A stretch of 64,000 bases of DNA from Acinetobacter sp. C26M (GCF_023702675.1 NZ_CP098478.1:2418001-2482000); one strand, 5' to 3'. Positions 1 to 9,270 are shown, numbered from the stretch's first letter. The notes: generated from the sequence alone by a model not told the origin. Numbers and translations: made by a program.

Positions 1-82
1 CAGAGACGCCTCGCCCACCCTCAATTACACTTGCAAGCACAGATTGTAAAACCTTGAATTGATGATTCACCATTTTCAACAT
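1..82 (-). CDS. N-terminal fragment of an unidentified protein
   Basis: An open frame starts with ATG at 82 (a second in-frame ATG is at 73) and runs off the left edge with no stop, giving 27 residues beginning MLKMVNHQFKVLQSV. It begins 12 bases after the rraA stop on the same strand, so it is probably the next gene of the same transcription unit. Too little is visible to assign a family. Confidence 0.5.
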   Translation of the reverse strand, partial: MLKMVNHQFKVLQSVLASVIEGGRGVS

Positions 83-94
83 AACGCTATCCTT

Positions 95-607
95 TTAGCA
101 GTCGGCTAATTTTTCTTTTGCAATCACAATACCGTTGTTATCTGCATAAAGATAATCACCAGAATTGATCGTCACACTGCCAAAATACAATGTGATATCA
201 ACTTCACCTATGCCTTTACGATTACTTTTTTGCGGAATTGCAGCCAATGCATGTACGCCTAAATCCAATTCTGCAATCGCATCGACATCACGTACACAAC
301 CATAGATCACCACACCATTCCAATGATGCTTTACTGCAGATTCAGCAATCAAATCTCCCATCAAAGCACAACGCATTGAAGCGCCACCATCAACAACTAA
401 GACTTTGCCAGTGCCATCAGTTGCCAACAGCTCTTTCACACGAGAGTTATCTTCAAAACACTTTACAGTGACCACTTGCCCACCAAAGGTCTTCCGTGCA
501 CCATAACTTTTAAAGAATTTACCATCGAGAGAAGGTATTACGACTTGTAGATCTTTTTCAGGATTATCATCTAACAAATCACAAGTTACGAAAGGGATCG
601 TTGTCAC
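95..607 (-). CDS. rraA: RraA family protein (regulator of ribonuclease E activity A)
   Basis: This 170-residue protein matches the RraA/MenG-like fold in length and sequence. It has the glycine-rich GGASMRCALMGD stretch and the NGVVIYGCVRDVDAI segment that line the central cavity of the family. In E. coli RraA binds RNase E and inhibits mRNA decay; some relatives are class II aldolases (HMG/CHA aldolase), so an aldolase role cannot be excluded from sequence. The start is a GTG (605-607) preceded by a GGAG Shine-Dalgarno; there is no competing ATG nearby. It lies 12 bases after the upstream NAD(P)-binding protein gene, suggesting cotranscription. Confidence 0.85.
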   Translation of the reverse strand: MTTIPFVTCDLLDDNPEKDLQVVIPSLDGKFFKSYGARKTFGGQVVTVKCFEDNSRVKELLATDGTGKVLVVDGGASMRCALMGDLIAESAVKHHWNGVVIYGCVRDVDAIAELDLGVHALAAIPQKSNRKGIGEVDITLYFGSVTINSGDYLYADNNGIVIAKEKLADC

Positions 608-619
608 TGAAATTCTCCA

Positions 620-1285
620 TTATTTGCTTTGTTGTATGCTTAAATTGTCATAGAGTTTGAATGCAGCTGTCTGCGTTTGTGCTGCAAACAACATAGTATG
701 CGCCAATTGCTCAGCCGTTACAGGTTTAAGTTTAAACGGTCTGGTCCATGCTTTTTCCACCAGCTTAAATGCCGTCTGTGCCAGATCTTCGAGCAAGCGC
801 ACGTCACTTCGTTTACCAATTAATAATGACGGTTGGAAGATCGATAGCTTATAAATTGACAGACTTTTAAGATAATTTTCTAGCTCACCTTTTACTTTAT
901 TATAGAAAACTGGTGAATTAGCATTCGCTCCCAACGCGCTCACGACTAATAAATGAATATTTTTGTCCTGAACTAAATCAGCAAAATGGGCATTAATTTC
1001 ATAATCAATCGCATAAAATGCTTCTTTCGATCCTGCCTGTTTTATGGTGCTTCCCAAGCAGCTGAAAGCATGTGTATAAGTACTGACATCCTCATCATTG
1101 AGTAATAAGAAATCCTCTAAAACAAGCTGATTAACTTTACTGTAAGTTTTTAATGTATCTGAATTTTTTCTGACAACGACGGTAATCGCATTGAAGTCAT
1201 CCGAATGTTGTAACTCATCAATGAGTGCTTGACCAACCAAACCCGTAGCACCGATGACGATTGCCTTTTTATCACCTATTTTCAT
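620..1285 (-). CDS. NAD(P)-binding Rossmann protein, HTATIP2/TIP30-like (atypical SDR)
   Basis: The protein opens with a dinucleotide-binding motif (IVIGATGLVG, GxxGxxG type) and continues with FSCLGSTIKQAGS and an FYAIDYE segment, which are characteristic of the HTATIP2/oxidoreductase-like atypical SDR group. About 221 residues from ATG 1285; an in-frame TTG at 1300 would add five residues, but the ATG is preferred. The substrate is unknown; members of this group are usually annotated as NAD(P)H-binding proteins or nucleoside-diphosphate-sugar epimerases. It is the first gene of a likely unit with rraA. Confidence 0.75.
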   Translation of the reverse strand: MKIGDKKAIVIGATGLVGQALIDELQHSDDFNAITVVVRKNSDTLKTYSKVNQLVLEDFLLLNDEDVSTYTHAFSCLGSTIKQAGSKEAFYAIDYEINAHFADLVQDKNIHLLVVSALGANANSPVFYNKVKGELENYLKSLSIYKLSIFQPSLLIGKRSDVRLLEDLAQTAFKLVEKAWTRPFKLKPVTAEQLAHTMLFAAQTQTAAFKLYDNLSIQQSK

Positions 1286-1375
1286 TTTTATTTGTTCCAA
1301 TCAATGACTAAGGCTAATGTAACGTTTTCTTGCACAGTTTTCACCTGTTAAATGTACTTAAAACTATCACAAGAC

Positions 1376-1404
1376 TTGACTTCGCGGCTTAGTTTCCTCA
1401 AAAT
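1376..1404 (+). promoter_or_regulatory. Candidate sigma-70 promoter of rpsT
   Basis: TTGACT (1376-1381) is separated by 17 bases from CAAAAT (1399-1404). The -35 is near consensus and the -10 is weaker. It leaves a leader of about 90 nt before rpsT, where translational autocontrol by S20 would be expected from E. coli; that part is inference. Confidence 0.4.
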
Positions 1405-1498
1405 ATGGCACTTGTTTACGGGCTGGTGAATGTTGCTAATGTTTTATTGGTTTTAACTTCAGCCCGCCCAGACCAACTTATTTTCAAGGAGTGCACGA

Positions 1499-1765
1499 GT
1501 GGCAAACTCTGCTCAAGCTAAAAAACGTGCTCGTCAAAACGTTAAAGCACGTAAACACAACGCAAGCTTACGTTCTATGGTTCGTACTTACATCAAACGT
1601 ACTGTAAATGCGATCGCTGCTGGTGATTATGCTGTTGCTACAGAAGCTTACAAAACAGCTGTACCTGTAATCGACCGTATGGCTGATAAAGGCATCATCC
1701 ACAAAAATAAAGCTGCTCGTCATAAGAGCCGCTTGAACGCTCAAGTTAAAGCATTAGCTAACTAA
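1499..1765 (+). CDS. rpsT: 30S ribosomal protein S20
   Basis: This 88-residue, very basic protein has the canonical S20 start ([25 protein letters not shown]) and the C-terminal [21 protein letters not shown]20 binds 16S rRNA helices early in small-subunit assembly. The start is GTG at 1499, with AAGGAG ending eight bases upstream; a non-ATG rpsT start (TTG in E. coli) is linked to S20 autoregulation, so the weak start fits. It is monocistronic, with its own terminator. Confidence 0.97.
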   Translation: MANSAQAKKRARQNVKARKHNASLRSMVRTYIKRTVNAIAAGDYAVATEAYKTAVPVIDRMADKGIIHKNKAARHKSRLNAQVKALAN

Positions 1766-1777
1766 TTTGATGCAAAT

Positions 1778-1806
1778 AAAAAAGCCCGAATTTTTCGGGC
1801 TTTTTT
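1778..1806 (+). terminator. Bidirectional terminator, rpsT / 1814-3094 gene
   Basis: A hairpin of AAAAGCCCGAA / TTCGGGCTTTT with an A-tract on one side and a T-tract on the other. It serves rpsT on the plus strand and the converging gene on the minus strand. Confidence 0.85.
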
Positions 1807-1813
1807 ATTGCCT

Positions 1814-3094
1814 TTAATTTTTCACATAAGGCTGTAAGCCTGTTCCTGCCTCTATCACGATCTTGAGCAGCTTCTGACATAATGTATAACTCTCCTCCAA
1901 CAAGCCCAAATCGCTCGCTCGGGCATTGCTCTGCATCAACAAAGCCTTATGCTGTTGATAACGTTCTTGCAAATATAACTGATCTTGGCTTAATGCAATC
2001 ATCATCAACTCAAAACGGAAATCTAAATCAATTTTAAGATCTACTGGCATATCACCATAAGCCCAAGCCTGTAATACCTCTAATCGACTTTGCCCCAAAT
2101 TTGAAAAAATGAAATTGATATATGCATCTAAATTGGTAAAAAAATTCTGAATATCTGTTTGTGTATCCCAACGCCCCATCAACGCAAAACTCGGCTCTAC
2201 ATTATTTTTTTGCCCTGTATTTTTATGTACATCCATCGAACGCAGACGAAAAATCAAGCGTTCAGGCAAATGCTCTTGCAATTGATCAGGAATAAAACGA
2301 TCAGTAAAATCCATCGCAAAAGACAGCATTGGACTAACTGTTAATTTCCTAAGCACCATTTTCAACTGATAGAAAATACCAAGCTGCTTTTGTGTTAGTA
2401 AAAAACAGCGATAGCCTGTATCCAACGCCAACTCTGGTCGGCCGATATTGCCCCAATTCGAAATAAAGTCATGCGCAACATTAAATACATCAAGCTTCAG
2501 ATTTTGGGTATAACACTGTTGCTCAAACCAATGGCTAATCAATTGTTCCGCTTCAGGCATACTCTGCGGGATTTGAAAACTATTCCCGAGTTTCGGTAGC
2601 TCAGGCTCAGGTATCGACAACACCTGTTTAATTTGCAAAGGCTCTAACAAGTATGGCTGTAGCATATTGGAAACGGCATTTTCAGGCGACTGCAACTCCC
2701 CAATAGCCCAAACATTATAATTTGGCTCATAGAAGCCGATCCCTGTTTCATGCACTGCTTCATAAAAAACCCGGTATACCGCATCATTCTGTGCTTCATG
2801 TGCTAGCACATCAAGTTGCACACTGGCATACAAACCTTGAGAAAACCTCTCCCTAATCCCCTGTAACCACTGTTGCGTCTGTTCAGAAAAATAGGACTGA
2901 TATTGTGGATCACAAATCTTATTGGAAAATAAATCCAACCATGCCTGCAAGGTTCTACCATGACTTGCAATGTTGCGATATTGTTGATGCAGCTCAAAGG
3001 CAACTTGATGTGAATCATCTTCTGAAGGGACTTTACCTGTAAAAACTTCAGGCTCCCATAAGTAAATCGTGTTTAATAACATCTTTTTATCCAA
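1814..3094 (-). CDS. Hypothetical protein, 426 aa
   Basis: I do not recognise a domain. It is a soluble, mostly helical-looking protein rich in Gln, Leu and aromatic residues, with no signal peptide, membrane segment or cysteine cluster. It starts MDKKMLLNTIYLWEPEVF; an internal ATG at 3082 is an alternative start. It stands alone between rpsT, which converges on it, and the M66 protease gene upstream. Codon use is like the neighbours, so it is probably a resident genus-level gene. Confidence 0.75.
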   Translation of the reverse strand: MDKKMLLNTIYLWEPEVFTGKVPSEDDSHQVAFELHQQYRNIASHGRTLQAWLDLFSNKICDPQYQSYFSEQTQQWLQGIRERFSQGLYASVQLDVLAHEAQNDAVYRVFYEAVHETGIGFYEPNYNVWAIGELQSPENAVSNMLQPYLLEPLQIKQVLSIPEPELPKLGNSFQIPQSMPEAEQLISHWFEQQCYTQNLKLDVFNVAHDFISNWGNIGRPELALDTGYRCFLLTQKQLGIFYQLKMVLRKLTVSPMLSFAMDFTDRFIPDQLQEHLPERLIFRLRSMDVHKNTGQKNNVEPSFALMGRWDTQTDIQNFFTNLDAYINFIFSNLGQSRLEVLQAWAYGDMPVDLKIDLDFRFELMMIALSQDQLYLQERYQQHKALLMQSNARASDLGLLEESYTLCQKLLKIVIEAGTGLQPYVKN

Positions 3095-3198
3095 TTATGC
3101 GTCAAGTTTCGCTTTTTATTTTCATATCATGACGAAAATTCATACATTTTAAAAGTACACTTTTATTATTTTTCCAACTTTCTAAGAATTTTTGCATC

Positions 3199-3229
3199 AA
3201 AAAATATGAAGTCCCAAAGGACTTCATAT
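3199..3229 (-). terminator. Rho-independent terminator of the M66 protease gene
   Basis: A perfect 11-bp stem (ATATGAAGTCC / GGACTTCATAT) with a four-base loop is followed by a run of T on the minus strand, about 40 bases after the protease stop codon. Confidence 0.85.
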
Positions 3230-3266
3230 CATCAATTTATGACTTTGAGATAAAACACTCAAATCA

Positions 3267-6137
3267 TTAAGGACTAGATTGTAAAACCTTACTCGCCAAT
3301 ACCAGATTCTTCGCAGACAAACCAGCAAGCACCAAGCTATTATTCATCACTGGAATGCTCCATTTTTGATTCGCACCACTGGTACAACGATAGCGAATTA
3401 AACGTGCACGATTATTGGTTAAATAGCCACCTTCCAAATCAAAACACTGATTAGATTGCTTAATCGCTTGTGCAGTAGCATCAAGCTCCCACACTTGACT
3501 ACTTGCACTGCTACAAGGTGTCAGGTTGATAACATTGCCAGCTGTAGTCGTTAAGCACTGATCTATATATTGCTTATTATGGATTTTACCCAATGCATCA
3601 TAAATCCATTTCTCGGAATCATCACCGACACAACCTGCTGAACCACTAATAAATGCATTTAAATCACCATTCGCCAACTTTTCAGCTTTTAAACAATTGG
3701 TTCTGTTTAATAAACTGGTACTTGATGCAAAATTCAAATCACCTTTAAGCTCTAACTTTTCAACAAAAGTACGGAATGCAGTTAATGCATCGGCATTTAA
3801 ATTGGTCAAGTCCGAACGATATACATTAATCCAGCGATTGAGTCGATAAAGCTTAATTTGCTGCTGGGTATAACGCACCATTTCATTCTGAGCATCAGGC
3901 GATAGTTGATCTTTAAAGGTCCTATAAGAATCAAATAATAACTTTGCATCCGTCGAAAGATTTACAACTGGCTTGTTTTTATTCTCGACTAAAGCCTGCT
4001 CTAATTGAGGCAACTCAATCGCTCTAAGGGCTGAATATTCAGCCTCTTTCCCAATTTCAACTGCAGGTGTTAGAACCACTGTACTCGCAGGAATAGATGT
4101 ACTTGAAAGTAGTACTGCCGCTTGATTGGCTTTTTTACAATACAAGTTCACTTGCTGCGGTGCCTCACTTTGCGCAAGGTTGACATGGAACTTATTGGCG
4201 TTACTATTTGAATTCATGCGCTGTGGCGCTAAAGCGATATTTTGACTCGTACTGGCAAACTGCACATTCAGCCAACAACTTGCGGTTACTGCACTTGGAT
4301 TGGCTTGCGGTAGATCAAATACATTACCCCAGTTGCCCTTCGCAGCAGGATAAACTAAGCCAACCTGCGCTTCTGGATCATATCCACCCAAGATCGTATA
4401 GACTGGCACACCAAACATTTTTGGTTTCAAGTAATTACCATCCGCACGGTTATACCAAACATTACTTGAGTTTGGTGTTTTAGGCTGGGCAACTTCCATC
4501 ATCCGAGTTGTGGCATTCCATTTTTTATAACCCGTTGGGGAAGTTGCATCCCAAACATAACGATCAAATGCAGGTTGAATTTTTAAATACGTACTATAAC
4601 CAGTGTAATGGGTATATTTAGAAATGCTACTTGCCGTTGCACCACCAGACATTGCATCCCAGCCATAGGCATATTTATTCAAGAAGTTCGGTACACCATT
4701 TGCACCATCTCCTAAATTGGTCGTCGTCCAATTGAGATTACCGCGCATTTTATTTCTAAATGCGATATAGCCCCAACCACTATCTGCATGGTGTGCTGCC
4801 CAGAACATGTTATCCCCAACAGAACCTGGATAATGCCCCAACCCATAATGATGACCAATCTCATGACTAAACTCATTACCTACAGAGTCAATCAAAGTCA
4901 GCATACCATTACCGCCACTTAAGCCATGAGTTGCCTCACCGTTGCTATATTTACCGCGTGCATAATGCGCCACCACACTTTGCGTAATTTGCGGCTGTTC
5001 TTGGCTTGCCATTGAAGCACTGGTGATCCCCCAGTTGGCTAAATTAATCCCCACACCAAAGGTTGATTTAGCTGTATTTTCACGCATATCACCATTATAA
5101 ACATCACCAGTGGTTGCACTTGCCGCATCATAGATTACGCCACTTGCGACCATGACTTTATTGAGCTTTAAATCCTCATATTTGGTCACGATCATACGTG
5201 CAGCAGGAATGGTCTGAAAATAATCTGTCCCCGCCTTTGCAGGTTCAAGCAACATATAGTGACCAGTTGACTTTGGTGGATCCGTTAACAAACCTAAACG
5301 GATATTTTGTACCACCAATTCCCCTGGTGCAGCCAAATCAATATTGTCCGCAGTTAAATCACCACTACGATTATTCAACAGATCTACCACGCGAAGATGC
5401 AGCCCGGCACGAATCTCACTCCATTTCAAAGCAACCGTCCACGCTCTTTTTGAGTAACTCACAGGTGGGCGTCCATCACTATTCGACTGGTCTGAGGCTG
5501 CAATTCTTGATGGCTCTTTCAATTTAACCGTTCTGAGTAGTTGATTGCCTTGATAAATCTCAACTTGTAGTTTCTGTAGATCCCCCATTTCGGCAAGTGG
5601 TGTCACCAATAACAATGCATCTTTTTCTGTCGTTAGACGTGGCATTGAGTCTTTTTCATTATTTTTAGGATTGACCACATGACTTTGAGCAAATTGCAGC
5701 ATAGCAGCAAAATTTCCATTTAAATCATTACGTAATAGCCGTGGCAATCCAAGTTTATCGTAATCATAAAAACCCAGTACCGATTCATCTATTACGTTTT
5801 TACGAGGCTCTGGATACTTTTCCACTACCGGTGGAATAGACGGTGTTTCTGTATTCCCGCCTCCGCCTTGACTCGGAGTTTCTGTTGCCGTGTTGCCATT
5901 ATTTGGTGTTTCAGGTTTTGCATTTCCCGAACCATTATTTGGAGTCTCTGGCGTTCCATCACCCGGTAACTCGTTGGTTCCATCGCCTGGTGTAGGATTA
6001 GCTCCACCTCCAGCACCATGATCATTTTTTGGCGGTTCAGTATTATTTGTTGTACCCGAATCAGCCCCACCACCGCCACATGCGACAAGCATGATCGACA
6101 GCAGGCAAACCGTTAAATGCTTAAGTTGTAATTGCAT
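3267..6137 (-). CDS. M66 (StcE-like) zinc metalloprotease lipoprotein with C-terminal ricin-type lectin domain
   Basis: About 956 residues from ATG 6137 (a GTG at 6140 is the alternative), with GGGGAAG upstream. Domains in order: lipoprotein signal peptide with lipobox LVAC (Cys20); a low-complexity Gly/Pro/Thr/Asn linker (about residues 21-105) with repeated TPNNG-like units; an M66 domain with the extended zinc motif HEIGHHYGLGH at about 425-435, very like that of StcE and Vibrio TagA; and a Cys-rich beta-trefoil tail (about 820-945) with repeated QxW-type segments (SQVWEL, NQKWSI). StcE-family enzymes cleave mucin-type O-glycoproteins after type II secretion. Here the lipobox predicts outer-membrane tethering and the lectin suggests glycan docking; both are inferences. 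It is monocistronic, with a terminator. Confidence 0.88.
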   Translation of the reverse strand: MQLQLKHLTVCLLSIMLVACGGGGADSGTTNNTEPPKNDHGAGGGANPTPGDGTNELPGDGTPETPNNGSGNAKPETPNNGNTATETPSQGGGGNTETPSIPPVVEKYPEPRKNVIDESVLGFYDYDKLGLPRLLRNDLNGNFAAMLQFAQSHVVNPKNNEKDSMPRLTTEKDALLLVTPLAEMGDLQKLQVEIYQGNQLLRTVKLKEPSRIAASDQSNSDGRPPVSYSKRAWTVALKWSEIRAGLHLRVVDLLNNRSGDLTADNIDLAAPGELVVQNIRLGLLTDPPKSTGHYMLLEPAKAGTDYFQTIPAARMIVTKYEDLKLNKVMVASGVIYDAASATTGDVYNGDMRENTAKSTFGVGINLANWGITSASMASQEQPQITQSVVAHYARGKYSNGEATHGLSGGNGMLTLIDSVGNEFSHEIGHHYGLGHYPGSVGDNMFWAAHHADSGWGYIAFRNKMRGNLNWTTTNLGDGANGVPNFLNKYAYGWDAMSGGATASSISKYTHYTGYSTYLKIQPAFDRYVWDATSPTGYKKWNATTRMMEVAQPKTPNSSNVWYNRADGNYLKPKMFGVPVYTILGGYDPEAQVGLVYPAAKGNWGNVFDLPQANPSAVTASCWLNVQFASTSQNIALAPQRMNSNSNANKFHVNLAQSEAPQQVNLYCKKANQAAVLLSSTSIPASTVVLTPAVEIGKEAEYSALRAIELPQLEQALVENKNKPVVNLSTDAKLLFDSYRTFKDQLSPDAQNEMVRYTQQQIKLYRLNRWINVYRSDLTNLNADALTAFRTFVEKLELKGDLNFASSTSLLNRTNCLKAEKLANGDLNAFISGSAGCVGDDSEKWIYDALGKIHNKQYIDQCLTTTAGNVINLTPCSSASSQVWELDATAQAIKQSNQCFDLEGGYLTNNRARLIRYRCTSGANQKWSIPVMNNSLVLAGLSAKNLVLASKVLQSSP

Positions 6138-6335
6138 CACACTTCCCCAAGAAAAACTTGATAAATTATCGTTAATGAAAAATTAAGTTAATTGGTTAAA
6201 ATTAATATAAATCATGCATTTATATATACTAACAGCTAAAGTAATTAAGGGGGATTAATTTTTTAAAAATAAAAAAAGAACTGCAACTTAGATAAAAAGT
6301 TCAGTTTATCTGCAAAAAATAGTTTATTTTTTATT

Positions 6336-7067
6336 CTATGTGTTTTTAAAATCTTGAATAGTCAATTCTTCGCGCTTACCACGCCAAATCCATTTTAACT
6401 TACTACTGTTAAAGTCCTCACCCTCAAACCATACAAACAAACCTTCCATCATGTCAGGCCAATCTGTTTGTTCAATTTGGTTTTTACCCGAGATCACCGC
6501 AACAATTGCAGCAAGAATCGTGTCATGACTCACAGCTAAACTTAAACCATTTTGTTGGGTCGGATGGGTATGATAAAGCAATTCCAATACATCAAATACA
6601 CCCGTAATTGGATGTTTCATCCCAGGTAAAGCATTATTTACAAAGCTATTAATAAAACCTAATGCACCCTGTTTACGAAAATAAGGGGCTGCCTGCTGTA
6701 TATCCAGAACAAAGCTGCCTGGTTCAACCAATAAACGCTGTTCAACAATTTCTATTTGGTGAGTATTAACAACTTTGCGCGTTTCATCAGCCCCTTCAAT
6801 CATTAAAGCAGCAGTATCCACACAGCGCTGAATCGGGCTAGAAATACAATGCTGAATCGCTCGATCCGTATTTTGAATTAAATATTGCCCCCAAGCATAA
6901 GCCAGATCCCGCCCTTGTTCAGTCAATTGCAAATCATAGCCAGCCAAACCCTGACCATTTACCAATTCGCGCAAAGAATGACGTGTAAATAAGGTTACAG
7001 GTGTAGAAGCATCTGGAAGTAAATCAATTGCTTCAAACATGCTTTTGGGCAATAAATGTAGAGTCAT
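6336..7067 (-). CDS. Histidine phosphatase superfamily protein
   Basis: The catalytic motif reads TRHSLR (RHS in place of the commoner RHG). Other superfamily elements are the LTEQGRDLAYAWG helix, SSPIQRCVDTA and the second histidine motif AVSHDT. This combination suggests the acid phosphatase/phytase-like branch rather than a glycolytic mutase. There is no signal peptide, so it is probably cytoplasmic. The ATG at 7067 (MTLHLLPKSM) is preferred over an upstream TTG at 7079, although the ribosome site is weak. It lies 51 bases downstream of cysQ on the same strand, and a shared phosphate-ester role is possible but unproven. Confidence 0.8.
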   Translation of the reverse strand: MTLHLLPKSMFEAIDLLPDASTPVTLFTRHSLRELVNGQGLAGYDLQLTEQGRDLAYAWGQYLIQNTDRAIQHCISSPIQRCVDTAALMIEGADETRKVVNTHQIEIVEQRLLVEPGSFVLDIQQAAPYFRKQGALGFINSFVNNALPGMKHPITGVFDVLELLYHTHPTQQNGLSLAVSHDTILAAIVAVISGKNQIEQTDWPDMMEGLFVWFEGEDFNSSKLKWIWRGKREELTIQDFKNT

Positions 7068-7118
7068 ATTCACATACAAGCTTTAATTTAACTCACTATA
7101 GCATGAGCCATATAACTC

Positions 7119-7976
7119 TCAATCTAAAATGCCAGAACGACTAAGCGCATCATATGCAATATTTTTGCAATGCTGATCTCGATAAGCGATAAAGCCACCA
7201 TTTAAGACCGTTTCACGCTGATTATATAGAAATGGTTTTTGATCCAAGGTCATCAACCCACCACCAATGCTTTCAAGCAAAGCTTGCCCAGAACTAGTAT
7301 CCCATTCTGATGTTGGGTGGAAACGCGGATAAATGTCAATTTCACCCTCAAGCATCATACAGAACTTATAAGCACTACCAGCTTCACGACGCTCAACTTC
7401 CCGATGCTGCAAAATTGGTTCTATAAAATTTTTATATTTAGGGTTTTTACTGTTATGGCTTAAACCAATTTGAAGTGGTGATGCCACATCATGTTCTTCG
7501 ATCTGGTATTGAAACCATTCTTGTCGACTAAAGTTATATTTATAAGGCAATTTAGAGGTATAACCAATGTACATCACCTGCTCGCATGGCACTGCAATAA
7601 TGGCGAAGGTTGTTTCATGACCATCAATCAAGCTCAAATTAATCGTAAATTCATCACGCTCATGGATAAACTCTTTAGTGCCATCAAGTGGATCAAGCAT
7701 CCAACAACGCTGCCATTCAGCTCTCGCAGAATAATCACTCTCTTCTGACAATACTGGTAATTGCGGTGTCACGCTCGCTAAGTGCTTTAATAAAAAGTGA
7801 TTTACTTTTAAGTCCGCCTGCGTTACAGGTGAATCATCACTTTTTTCCTGAATATTAAACTCGCAACCAGCACAATAACTTTGGTATTCTTCCAACAATA
7901 TTTGACTTGCCTGTGCCATGATCGGAACAAGTTGTGAAATTAACTGATCTTGTGGGGCAAGCGTTTTAATAAACAT
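7119..7976 (-). CDS. cysQ: 3'(2'),5'-bisphosphate nucleotidase CysQ
   Basis: An inositol-monophosphatase-fold protein of 285 residues with the Mg-binding motifs SEES (77-80) and DPLDGTKEF (95-103) and a C-terminal WDTSSGQALLES. CysQ hydrolyses 3'-phosphoadenosine 5'-phosphate to AMP and so recycles the by-product of PAPS-dependent sulfate assimilation. The DPLDGTKEF form, rather than DPIDGT, fits CysQ. Its ATG lies only 11 bases from the divergent yrfG start, so each promoter must lie inside the other gene or the spacer is shared. Confidence 0.92.
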   Translation of the reverse strand: MFIKTLAPQDQLISQLVPIMAQASQILLEEYQSYCAGCEFNIQEKSDDSPVTQADLKVNHFLLKHLASVTPQLPVLSEESDYSARAEWQRCWMLDPLDGTKEFIHERDEFTINLSLIDGHETTFAIIAVPCEQVMYIGYTSKLPYKYNFSRQEWFQYQIEEHDVASPLQIGLSHNSKNPKYKNFIEPILQHREVERREAGSAYKFCMMLEGEIDIYPRFHPTSEWDTSSGQALLESIGGGLMTLDQKPFLYNQRETVLNGGFIAYRDQHCKNIAYDALSRSGILD

Positions 7977-7987
7977 AGACCAACCTT

Positions 7988-8689
7988 ATGTCATATTCAG
8001 ATTTACAGCAGCCAATCGCCATGTTTGACATGGATGGTACCTTACTCGATTTAGCCTTTGATGATTTTATTTGGAATCATTGTTTGCCTGAACGACACGC
8101 TCAAGTACATCAACGTACGCTGGAGCAAAGTAAACAAACATTGTTTCAATTCTACCAACAACATAAGCATACACTATCTTGGTATTCTTCGGCGTACTGG
8201 ACGGCTAAAGTAGGTGTTGATGTTTTACAACTGCAATACGAACATCGTGAAAAAATTCGTGCACGTATCGGCTGCCACCAACTCTTACAGCAATTAACAG
8301 CTAGAGGTTATCGTTGCTGGTTACTGACCAATGCCGATCGCGCTGGTCTACAACTGAAACTTGAAAATGTTGAACTCAGCCCCTACTTTGAACTTATGGT
8401 CAGTAGTGAAGAGTTAGGGCATGCCAAAGAGGAAGTCGCTTTTTGGCAAAAGTTACAACAGTCACACCCATTCGATCCCGCACAAGCGGTATTTATCGAT
8501 GATACGATTGCAGTACTTAAAGGTGCTGAAGATTTTGGTATTACCCAATTATTCAGCATCTTGCAGCCTTCCAGTAATAAACCAGCAAAAGCTGCAACCG
8601 AACTGCCATATCCTGCACTTGACCATTTAACCGAACTTTTTGATTATCTTGAAACCAACCAACAGGTAACAGATGCCAAAACAGCATGA
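7988..8689 (+). CDS. yrfG: HAD-family GMP/IMP nucleotidase, YrfG-like
   Basis: The HAD motif I DMDGT is at 14-18, a threonine-containing motif II is in CWLLTNADRAG and motif IV is FIDDTIAVL. The N-terminal sequence following motif I (LLDLAFDDFIWNHCLPE) closely parallels E. coli YrfG, which dephosphorylates GMP and IMP. The order yrfG-hslR is also the E. coli order, which strengthens the call. No good Shine-Dalgarno precedes the ATG, but motif I is too close to the N-terminus for a later start. It overlaps hslR by 17 bases. Confidence 0.85.
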   Translation: MSYSDLQQPIAMFDMDGTLLDLAFDDFIWNHCLPERHAQVHQRTLEQSKQTLFQFYQQHKHTLSWYSSAYWTAKVGVDVLQLQYEHREKIRARIGCHQLLQQLTARGYRCWLLTNADRAGLQLKLENVELSPYFELMVSSEELGHAKEEVAFWQKLQQSHPFDPAQAVFIDDTIAVLKGAEDFGITQLFSILQPSSNKPAKAATELPYPALDHLTELFDYLETNQQVTDAKTA

Positions 8690-9101
8690 AACAGACAGCA
8701 TGGATGCCATGCGTATTGATAAATGGCTTTGGGCAGCACGTTTTTTTAAAACACGCTCGATAGCCAAAACCGCGATTGAAGGTGGCAAAGTTCATCACAA
8801 CAATGATCGGGTGAAAGTGTCTAGAGATGTGCGTATTGGAATGGAATTGACCATTCAACAAGGTTTCGAGAAAAAAACCGTGGTTGTGAAAGCACTTTCT
8901 TCTGTACGTGGTGGTGCACCAGCCGCTCAACTGCTTTATGAAGAAACAACGGAAAGTATTGCGCGTAGAGAGTTGCATGCATCGCAACGAAAATTGCATA
9001 ATCTAGCCCGACCAGATCATCGACCAAGTAAAAAAGATCGTCGTGATATCAATCGTTTTAAACAAGAAAATGTTCAGTCTTGGTCTTATCATGATGAATA
9101 G
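8673..9101 (+). CDS. hslR: Heat shock protein 15 homologue (S4-domain RNA-binding protein)
   Basis: The S4 RNA-binding domain begins MRIDKWLWAARFFKTRSIAK and is followed by a basic tail (RPSKKDRRDINRFKQ), the layout of Hsp15. Hsp15 binds free 50S subunits carrying nascent peptidyl-tRNA and helps rescue them after stress. The start at 8673 has AGG upstream and overlaps the end of yrfG, giving 142 residues; an ATG at 8700 would still keep the whole S4 domain. Confidence 0.9.
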   Translation: MPKQHETDSMDAMRIDKWLWAARFFKTRSIAKTAIEGGKVHHNNDRVKVSRDVRIGMELTIQQGFEKKTVVVKALSSVRGGAPAAQLLYEETTESIARRELHASQRKLHNLARPDHRPSKKDRRDINRFKQENVQSWSYHDE

Positions 9102-9167
9102 ATTGGGTGGATTTTTTCTCATTTTGGATACGTCATCTTGTGTCGCACAGTCACAGATCAGATGTAG

Positions 9168-9196
9168 AATTAACAACTAGAATCTGCCACTATACT
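9168..9196 (+). promoter_or_regulatory. Tentative recA promoter with 70-nt leader
   Basis: TATACT (9191-9196) is a good -10 element. The upstream element is weaker (AATTAA at 17 bases or TTAACA at 15). I see no LexA-type box in the spacer, as expected for Acinetobacter, which lacks a canonical LexA. The leader contains a short inverted repeat (CTCAA...TTGAG, 9197-9217). Confidence 0.4.
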
Positions 9197-9270
9197 CAAG
9201 TCCCAACAAGTTGAGATTCAATACATCCACTTGGGTTAGTCGTTAAGAAATAAAGTTTTGAGGTTTTGAG

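Noticed and set aside
8553..9027. Minus-strand open frames opposite yrfG-hslR
   Set aside because: They are shadows of the overlapping yrfG and hslR genes, with biased Cys/His-rich composition and no ribosome site.
9101..9270. LexA (SOS) box before recA
   Set aside because: No CTG-N10-CAG type site is seen; Acinetobacter is known to lack canonical LexA.
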